NCBI GenBank assembly: GCA_963652075.1
Contig: CAVJRQ010000102.1
Span: forward strand, 1 to 6,809
Length of the DNA: 6,809 nucleotides
Reading direction: 5' to 3'
Source: Phocaeicola_A sp963652075
GTDB taxonomy: Bacteria > Bacteroidota > Bacteroidia > Bacteroidales > Bacteroidaceae
The position numbers and the translations under genes are program-made. How positions within the stretch are numbered: the stretch's first letter is position 1; each line of letters starts with the position of its first letter. Under the pieces are notes generated by a model. It was not told where the DNA came from and made no database searches. It saw only the letters and a program-made list of their open reading frames with translations. This document shows, piece after piece, positions 1 through 4,259 of this stretch.

Positions 1-2
1 CT

Positions 3-56
3 GATTTCGACAAGTTCAATGGCGAATTACCATTTGATGGTTTAGACAAAGAATGA
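3..56 (+). CDS. C-terminal end of an unidentified protein (5' partial)
   Basis: A frame open from the window edge ends at TGA (54-56) and encodes the tail DFDKFNGELPFDGLDKE. The next gene starts at 58, only one base after this stop, which is typical of translationally coupled genes and is the main reason to believe this short frame is real. The tail is acidic and contains an LPF motif. That loosely recalls the acidic PF tips of single-stranded DNA-binding proteins, but in those the PF is terminal and here it is not, so no family is assigned. The protein body lies outside the window. Confidence 0.5.
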   Translation, partial: DFDKFNGELPFDGLDKE

Positions 57-57
57 T

Positions 58-462
58 ATGAAGAAAAGCGATTTCAAATATGATATATCCGACTTAATCG
101 CAAAAAGTGATGTAGAAAAGGAAGCAACGATGTTCCCTTTTGCCGTTGGCAATGAGTATCATTTCACTTTGAGCGAAAGCCTTTTTAGTAATCGAGCGGA
201 ATTAATAGATGGTGTATTGTGTAAATGGACGGAAGCAATAACCGATGATGGCGTGGGTATATCAATAAGGCAACTGACCCGAAGGAATAACGGATTGGTT
301 CTCGATGGGAAGACAATAAAGGAACGATTGGCTTCATTTGTCGGTTTGTTTGATGCGAATGGGCATCTCGCTCTGAAAGTGACAAAAGTTATTGAGCGAA
401 AGTTCATCCAACCAAGCGGGGCTGAAACGACATCAAGATACTTGAAATTTGTAAAGATATAA
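58..462 (+). CDS. Hypothetical protein, 134 aa, upstream partner of the AbiH gene
   Basis: I do not recognise a family. The ATG at 58 follows the previous stop by one base, and the frame ends 17 bases before the AbiH start, so it sits in the middle of a tight operon. The protein has no signal peptide or membrane segment and is probably cytoplasmic. The N-terminal 20 residues are charged. The rest alternates polar and hydrophobic residues as in a mainly beta fold, for example GVGISIRQLTRR (about 76-87), HLALKVTKVIERKF (about 103-116) and RYLKFVKI at the C-terminus. There is no Shine-Dalgarno; upstream is A-rich, as is common in Bacteroidota. Base composition is AT-rich, unlike greA or pnp. Its position suggests a job in the same process as AbiH, such as an accessory or control protein, but this is inference from context only. 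Confidence 0.75.
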   Translation: MKKSDFKYDISDLIAKSDVEKEATMFPFAVGNEYHFTLSESLFSNRAELIDGVLCKWTEAITDDGVGISIRQLTRRNNGLVLDGKTIKERLASFVGLFDANGHLALKVTKVIERKFIQPSGAETTSRYLKFVKI

Positions 463-479
463 ACAAATTAGCAGATAAT

Positions 480-1619
480 ATGAACAGGCTTGTTATCATA
501 GGAAATGGATTCGACATGGCACATGGTCTCAAAACCAGTTATATGGACTTTATCAACTGGTATTGGGACCAGCGTGTCGCTTCTTTTGCTGGCAACAATA
601 CAAAAGTGTCAGAAGACATCCTATGCACGTTGGCCATTAAGGACAATACTGACCTCAGTTGTTGGAATGTTTTTGCTTATGACAACTCCTATTTCTTCAA
701 GGATATTCTCCACAAAGAAAGATATTCTGGTAGCGAGGTGGTTCAGTTTATCAAAAGTCATCCGCAAGATTTCGCATTGGAATGCAGCCTGTTCTTCAAC
801 ACAATATTGCAGTCCATTGAGACAAAGGGCTGGGTGGACATCGAAAACGACTACTATCAGTTATTGACGGGCTATATCGACAATCCCAATTATTACGTTC
901 GGGTTAGTGAATTGAATGAACAATTGTCGTTTCTGCAAGCACGGCTCATAGAATACCTACAGACATTAGTTGATGCCCAGTACAGGAATGATATTGATGG
1001 AGAGATAAAAGACTATTTCAAACTTGCAGACTTTTCCACGGAAGGAAGAGGCAAAGCTCTTGACAATATCGGGGTCTCTGCGAAAGATTTTACTGGTGCC
1101 CTGCATAATCATGAGATACGCAACATGCTCTATCCAGGGCAGACGATGCTGTTGAGCTTCAATTATACCAATACAGCAAAGATGTATAGTGATACCGATA
1201 TATCATGCAACTATATTCATGGTGAACTTGACGATCCCAAGAACGTGATATTTGGTTATGGTGATGAGTTGGACAAAGACTACAAGGATATTCTCGATAG
1301 AAACGACAATGTCTTTCTGAGAAATATAAAGTCGGTCAAGTATTTGGAAACAAGGCGTTACCGTGAAATGCTTGAATTTATTCAAACCGCCCCATTTCAG
1401 GTTTATATTATGGGACATTCCTGTGGCAATTCAGACCGAACACTGCTCAATACGGTATTTGAACACGAAAACTGTGTTTCTATCAAACCATATTATCACA
1501 AATGGGACGATGGAAGAGACAACTATTTGGAACTCGTGCAGAATATATCCCGAAACTTCACAAATATGAAGTTGTTTAGGGATAGAGTTGTGAACAAGCA
1601 ACAATGCAAAACGATGTGA
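480..1619 (+). CDS. AbiH-family abortive infection protein
   Basis: A 379-aa soluble protein of the AbiH family, which is linked to abortive phage infection (first described in Lactococcus). Family motifs visible in order are: an N-terminal glycine-rich segment IIGNGFDMAHGLKTSY (6-21); GWVDIEND (117-124); LSFNYTNT (225-232); NYIHGEL (244-250); FGYGDE (258-263); and a C-terminal block GHSCGNSDRTLLNTVF (312-327) followed by KPYYH (336-340). The length fits a full family member with no break. The start at 480 places the glycine motif at the very N-terminus as expected. It is the last gene of a + strand operon, 17 bases after the 134-aa gene, and ends with tandem in-frame stops (TGA TAA, 1617-1622) just before a strong hairpin terminator. 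Composition is AT-richer than the core genes to the right, which suggests acquisition by transfer. The order of motifs resembles SIR2-like NAD-processing proteins (inference). The family call is firm; the mechanism is not known from sequence. Confidence 0.88.
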   Translation: MNRLVIIGNGFDMAHGLKTSYMDFINWYWDQRVASFAGNNTKVSEDILCTLAIKDNTDLSCWNVFAYDNSYFFKDILHKERYSGSEVVQFIKSHPQDFALECSLFFNTILQSIETKGWVDIENDYYQLLTGYIDNPNYYVRVSELNEQLSFLQARLIEYLQTLVDAQYRNDIDGEIKDYFKLADFSTEGRGKALDNIGVSAKDFTGALHNHEIRNMLYPGQTMLLSFNYTNTAKMYSDTDISCNYIHGELDDPKNVIFGYGDELDKDYKDILDRNDNVFLRNIKSVKYLETRRYREMLEFIQTAPFQVYIMGHSCGNSDRTLLNTVFEHENCVSIKPYYHKWDDGRDNYLELVQNISRNFTNMKLFRDRVVNKQQCKTM

Positions 1620-1630
1620 TAAACTAAATC

Positions 1631-1676
1631 CGCCCGACTTTAAGCGTCAAGCCTAAGGTCGGGCGACTCTTTCATG
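1631..1676 (+). terminator. Intrinsic terminator after the AbiH gene, possibly bidirectional
   Basis: A 15-position stem pairs 1631-1645 with 1651-1665 (CGCCCGAC on one side, GTCGGGCG on the other) around a 5-nt loop (1646-1650). It has one G-T wobble (1639-1657) and one A-C mismatch (1643-1653). A moderately T-rich stretch (ACTCTTTCATG) follows on the + strand. On the - strand the hairpin is followed by GATTTAGTTT, so it could also end transcripts coming from the converging HIT gene, whose stop is about 140 bases away; I see no better terminator for that gene. Confidence 0.8.
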
Positions 1677-1766
1677 TCTCTTGGTAAGTCCTTTCTTCTG
1701 TTGGTTCTTGGGTAGGTTCTTCTGAATCGTCCCAAGGCGGCTCTTCTGTTAGTCTCTTGGTAAGTC
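1676..1766. repeat. Degenerate short direct repeats in CT-rich junction
   Basis: The 15-mer GTCTCTTGGTAAGTC occurs exactly twice, at 1676-1690 and 1752-1766, 76 bases apart. A diverged copy (around 1704-1719, GTTCTTGGGTAGGTTC) lies between them, and TTCTTCTG or CTCTTCTG motifs accompany the copies (1694-1701, 1718-1723, 1741-1748). The + strand is pyrimidine-rich. The region lies between the converging AbiH and HIT genes. On the - strand, 1785-1675 is an open frame without a start codon, rich in E, P and T, ending at TGA 1674-1672. It may be a decayed gene tail or simply low-complexity DNA. Confidence 0.6.
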
Positions 1767-1807
1767 TATCTCTCCTGCTGGTCTTTTATCTGGCTCTTAT
1801 TAGCTTT

Positions 1808-2215
1808 CTATTTGTTCCCGCTGACCCATGCCTCGTTGAGGCGTTTGGCGATGTCGGCAAATTCTTCGGGAGCGAGCTTCAGCTTCGGGTTGGAGAAGAG
1901 CATGTCCGACTCCTTGTTGATGGGAATCAGATGGATGTGCGCGTGAGGCACTTCCAGTCCGATGACCGCCTGTCCCACTTTCTTGCAGGGGAATACCTTC
2001 TCTATGGCGCGCGCCACTGACTTGGCGAACAGCTGTATCTGCGCCAATTCGTCGTCCTCCAAGTCGAACAGATAGTCCACCTCGCGCTTGGGAATCACCA
2101 GCGTGTGACCTTTCACGAGGGGGTTGATGTCCAGAAACGCGTAGAACTTGTCGTTCTCCGCCACCTTGTAGCTCGGTATCTCGCCCGCTACAATCATGCT
2201 GAATACGGATGCCAT
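1808..2215 (-). CDS. HIT-family protein (HINT-type nucleotide hydrolase)
   Basis: A 135-aa histidine-triad protein. The signature HAHIHLI lies at residues 91-97, with H91, H93 and H95 forming the triad; the last-but-one His-side motif is the usual nucleophile for hydrolysis of AMP attached to amines or other leaving groups. The N-terminal FSMIVAGEIPSYKV (5-18) and FLDINPLVKGHTLVIPK (27-43) are the typical HINT nucleotide-binding framework. Length is normal for the family, with no signal peptide, so it is cytoplasmic. The start at 2215 gives the standard MASVF beginning. It lies 19 bases downstream of greA on the same strand and is surely co-transcribed with it. No Shine-Dalgarno is present, only an A-rich AACAAGAAAG upstream. 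The physiological substrate cannot be told from sequence. Confidence 0.95.
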   Translation of the reverse strand: MASVFSMIVAGEIPSYKVAENDKFYAFLDINPLVKGHTLVIPKREVDYLFDLEDDELAQIQLFAKSVARAIEKVFPCKKVGQAVIGLEVPHAHIHLIPINKESDMLFSNPKLKLAPEEFADIAKRLNEAWVSGNK

Positions 2216-2234
2216 ATCTTTCTTGTTTTATCGG

Positions 2235-2699
2235 TTAGAACGTGATGCTCACTATCTCCAGGCTGATTTTGCCTTGCGGGATGGCTATCTCCGCAATGTC
2301 GCCCACCTTCTTGCCGAGCAATCCCTGGGCGATAGGCGTGTTCACGGAAATCTTTCCCTCCTTCAGGTTCGCCTCGCTCTCGGACACGATGGTGTAGGCC
2401 ATCTTCATGCCGTTCTTCACGTTCTTCAGCTCCACACGGGCCAGAATCTGCACCGTGTCGGTCTTCAGTTTCGAGGTGTCTATGATTTTCGCGTCGCTGA
2501 TGACCGCCTTCAGCTGGTTGATTTTCATCTCCAGCATTCCTTGCGCCTCCTTGGCCGCGTCGTACTCGGCGTTTTCGGACAAGTCTCCTTTATCGCGTGC
2601 CTCTGCAATGGCCGCTGAAATCTTTGGACGTTGCACGGTTTCCAACTCCTTCAATTCCGCTACAAGTTTCTTGTAGCCTTCTTCTGACATGTATGCCAT
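2235..2699 (-). CDS. greA: Transcription elongation factor GreA
   Basis: A 154-aa GreA that enters the RNA polymerase secondary channel and stimulates cleavage of backtracked transcripts, rescuing stalled complexes. The N-terminal antiparallel coiled coil spans about residues 5-78, and its tip carries the acidic residues D39 and E42 in KGDLSENAEY (37-46), equivalent to the metal-coordinating D41/E44 of E. coli GreA. The C-terminal FKBP-like domain (about 80-154) contains GLLGKKVGDIAEI and ends LEIVSITF. The frame can be extended to a TTG at 2744, but ATG 2699 is chosen because it has an AGGAGG seven bases upstream and gives the conserved MAYMSEEGYKKL start. It is first in an operon with the HIT gene (19-base gap). 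The leader holds a promoter and a terminator-like hairpin, suggesting attenuation. Confidence 0.97.
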   Translation of the reverse strand: MAYMSEEGYKKLVAELKELETVQRPKISAAIAEARDKGDLSENAEYDAAKEAQGMLEMKINQLKAVISDAKIIDTSKLKTDTVQILARVELKNVKNGMKMAYTIVSESEANLKEGKISVNTPIAQGLLGKKVGDIAEIAIPQGKISLEIVSITF

Positions 2700-2706
2700 A
2701 CTTATT

Positions 2707-2712
2707 CCTCCT
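2707..2712 (-). promoter_or_regulatory. Strong Shine-Dalgarno sequence of greA
   Basis: The - strand reads AGGAGG seven bases before the greA ATG (2699). It decides the start over the upstream in-frame TTG at 2744. None of the other starts in the window (58, 480, 2215, 4023, 4260) has a comparable site, in line with the known scarcity of Shine-Dalgarno sequences in Bacteroidota. Confidence 0.85.
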
Positions 2713-2742
2713 AATTTTATCCCTGACGGGTTACGGTATAAC

Positions 2743-2780
2743 AAAAAAGAATCCCGACATTAGAATGCTGATGTCGGAAC
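2743..2780 (-). terminator. Terminator-like hairpin in the greA leader (candidate attenuator)
   Basis: On the - strand CCGACAT (2777-2771) pairs with ATGTCGG (2760-2754) around a 10-nt loop; the stem can be extended outward by a T-G wobble, a T-A pair and further weak pairs to about 2780/2751. It is followed by GATTC and six Ts (2748-2743), which makes a classic intrinsic terminator. It lies downstream of the greA promoter (-7 box 2808-2801) and upstream of the greA start (2699), so transcripts from that promoter must pass it to reach greA. It could alternatively serve as the terminator of the lipoprotein gene ending at 2863; both roles may apply. Confidence 0.8.
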
Positions 2781-2800
2781 CCTTAATTAGTTCACTCGTG

Positions 2801-2831
2801 CAAAGGTAGCGGAAGTTTTTTAATTGTCAAA
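2801..2831 (-). promoter_or_regulatory. Consensus Bacteroides promoter for greA-HIT
   Basis: On the - strand a -33 TTTG (2831-2828) and a -7 TACCTTTG (2808-2801) are separated by 19 bp, matching the Bacteroides consensus TTTG N19-21 TAnnTTTG exactly. Transcription would begin at about 2793-2797, leaving a leader of roughly 95 nt before greA that contains the terminator-like hairpin. Confidence 0.82.
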
Positions 2832-2840
2832 CTTCCTGCT
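2808..2840. promoter_or_regulatory. Inverted repeat spanning the greA promoter (operator or 3' hairpin)
   Basis: GGAAGTTT (2811-2818) and AAACTTCC (2829-2836) form a perfect 8-bp inverted repeat with a 10-bp spacer. With one bulged base (2837) it extends by AGC/GCT (2808-2810 with 2838-2840). It overlaps the -33 TTTG and touches the -7 box, the usual place for an operator. It could equally be a hairpin in the 3' end of the lipoprotein mRNA, but no T-run follows it on the - strand. Confidence 0.5.
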
Positions 2841-2862
2841 TATGCTTTGTAACATAAATTCG

Positions 2863-4023
2863 TTAGAGCAGCTTCTTTATCTCCGCCTCGATGTCCTTCA
2901 CGTTCTCGCCTCTCACTTTCAGCTCGTTGCCCCGGTTGATGAGGAAGAACGAGGGGAGGTTGGTCACGTTGTAGAGACCCAGGTAGTTGGAGTAGATGCC
3001 GTTGGCGTCGCGCACGCAAATCCACGGGAGATTGTCCGCCGAGGTCTTCCAGAAGTGCTCGTCGGCATCCAGCGAGATTTGGTAAATCTCCAGTCCGCTC
3101 TGCGCGTACTTGTCATAGAGCTCGCGCAACGCCAGGTTGCGTGTCGGCGACACGGCGTTCTGGTACACGGTGAAGTCGAGCAGCACCACCTTGCCTTTCA
3201 GGTCGGTCAGTCGGCGCGTATTGCCGTTCAGGTCTTTCAGCGCAATGTCGATGATGGTGGCCTCCTTTATCTTGTCCTCCGGAATCTGCAGTACCCTCTG
3301 CTGCGGCGCGCGCATGTTGCGCAAGCCTTTCATCACGATGTTGTACAGGTTCTTCGAGCGCAAGGCGTGCGGATAGTGCTGGTTGAGGCTCGTGGCGACA
3401 GCTTGGAAGCATTTGATGTCTTCCCTGCTGTTCAGCGGGTCGAATATCAGGTAGCTCCCCAATCTCTGGAAGAGGGCGAAGTAGGCGTACGCGCTGTCCG
3501 GTGCCTTGAAGATGTAGTTGCGTTTCACGTCCTCCTTGTAGGTGTTGATGAGGCTGAACAGACTGTCCTGCACCCGTTGCGGTGCCAGCTTGGCATCGTT
3601 CCGCAACAGTTTGTCCACGTTGCTTTGAAGAGTCATCTGCTTCAGTGCCAACTCCTTGACGACAGCGGATTGCTCAGACCCAGTCACCTCGTAGTTCGTC
3701 GCCATGCCCTCCTTTGAGGCTTTCACCGTGATGGTCTCGGTGGAGTCCACGGTCACGTTGATTACTTGGTCGCCCAACCTCAATCGGTAGTAATCCGGAG
3801 CTTCCGGTTGCTTCTGCTTGAACTTGAACGCACCGTTCGAGCCCAGTTTGACGGAGTCCAACACCTCCAGTTTCTCTATGCCTACAAGCTCCAGGTAGAG
3901 CTTCTCCCCCTTGGCGTCGGCTATGTTGCCCTGTATCGTGAAGCAGGGGCCTTGGTCTTTGCAGGAACCCAAGCTGATTGCAATCAGCAGGCAGCCTGCT
4001 CCGATAATCGAGTTTCTTTTCAT
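2863..4023 (-). CDS. DUF4369/TlpA-like thioredoxin-fold lipoprotein lacking CXXC
   Basis: A 386-aa predicted lipoprotein. The signal peptide MKRNSIIGAGCLLIAISLGSC ends in a lipobox LGSC with Cys21 as the lipidation site, so the mature protein is membrane-anchored in the envelope. Residues about 28-105 (FTIQGNIADAKGEKLYLEL onward) are a beta-rich DUF4369-like region; about 115-250 is a largely helical linker; about 255-386 is a TlpA/AhpC-TSA thioredoxin-like domain, with IALKDLNGNTRRLTDLKGKV leading into VVLLDF (279-284) and the cis-proline loop NLPSFFLI (355-362, P357). Where redox-active members have a WCxxC motif, this one has TVYQNAVSPTRN (285-296) with no cysteine, so classical disulfide reductase activity is unlikely. 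The nearest cysteine, Cys336, lies outside the active-site position. The gene is monocistronic, divergent from pnp, and has its own consensus promoter. Role unknown; perhaps a binding or envelope-stress protein. Confidence 0.88.
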   Translation of the reverse strand: MKRNSIIGAGCLLIAISLGSCKDQGPCFTIQGNIADAKGEKLYLELVGIEKLEVLDSVKLGSNGAFKFKQKQPEAPDYYRLRLGDQVINVTVDSTETITVKASKEGMATNYEVTGSEQSAVVKELALKQMTLQSNVDKLLRNDAKLAPQRVQDSLFSLINTYKEDVKRNYIFKAPDSAYAYFALFQRLGSYLIFDPLNSREDIKCFQAVATSLNQHYPHALRSKNLYNIVMKGLRNMRAPQQRVLQIPEDKIKEATIIDIALKDLNGNTRRLTDLKGKVVLLDFTVYQNAVSPTRNLALRELYDKYAQSGLEIYQISLDADEHFWKTSADNLPWICVRDANGIYSNYLGLYNVTNLPSFFLINRGNELKVRGENVKDIEAEIKKLL

Positions 4024-4049
4024 GAGTCTTTCTACGTTTTAATTGGTGG

Positions 4050-4081
4050 CAAAGTTAATGCATGGCGCTTTCACCGCCAAA
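4050..4081 (-). promoter_or_regulatory. Consensus Bacteroides promoter for the lipoprotein gene
   Basis: On the - strand a -33 TTTG (4081-4078) and a -7 TAACTTTG (4057-4050) are 20 bp apart, a full match to the Bacteroides consensus. It sits about 27 bp upstream of the ATG at 4023, so the leader is short. A small inverted repeat TGGCG/CGCCA (4063-4067 with 4075-4079) lies in the spacer. Confidence 0.82.
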
Positions 4082-4106
4082 TTATTCCCCATTTTCCTTC
4101 ATTGTC

Positions 4107-4119
4107 GCCTCCGCGAGGC
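4107..4119. other. Small GC-rich hairpin between divergent promoters
   Basis: GCCTC (4107-4111) and GAGGC (4115-4119) pair around a 3-nt CGC loop in the middle of the 236-bp region between the lipoprotein gene and pnp. It has no T-run on either strand, so it is not an obvious terminator. It could be a protein site or chance. The remaining sequence from 4082 to 4186 shows nothing else I can name. Confidence 0.3.
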
Positions 4120-4187
4120 TCCCCTTTGGGACGTGTCGTATCAAAAAGTAAGGATATGTCGCTCTCGTGCGCAAGAAAAAGACCGAT

Positions 4188-4222
4188 TTTGTAGGGCGGA
4201 TGCATAATAATATGTATCTTTG
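4188..4222 (+). promoter_or_regulatory. Likely promoter of pnp
   Basis: The -7 box TATCTTTG (4215-4222) matches the Bacteroides TAnnTTTG consensus. The nearest -33-like TTTG is at 4188-4191, giving a 23-bp spacer that is longer than the usual 19-21, so the -33 assignment is uncertain. Transcription would start near 4229-4232, leaving an AT-rich leader of about 30 nt and no Shine-Dalgarno before ATG 4260. Confidence 0.65.
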
Positions 4223-4259
4223 CCACAATTTTTTAGAGATATACAGATATTAAACTTTT

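Noticed and set aside
3..56. Calling the partial first gene a single-stranded DNA-binding protein
   Set aside because: The acidic tail with LPF is suggestive, but the PF is not at the terminus and no OB-fold is visible in the window.
1757..2020. + strand open frame opposite the HIT gene
   Set aside because: The HIT protein with its intact triad is on the other strand, and this frame starts in the CT-rich repeat region.
2235..2744. Longer GreA starting from TTG 2744
   Set aside because: The extra 15 residues are not part of GreA; AGGAGG is placed for ATG 2699, and the T-run of the leader terminator abuts 2744.
2731..2760. Nine-codon leader peptide (MSGFFFVIP) across the greA attenuator
   Set aside because: It has no ribosome binding site, and the Phe codons come simply from the terminator T-run; there is no sign of a sensing codon run tied to alternative hairpins.
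2824..3717. + strand open frame opposite the lipoprotein gene
   Set aside because: The - strand encodes a complete lipoprotein with signal peptide, domains and a consensus promoter; the + strand frame is a shadow.
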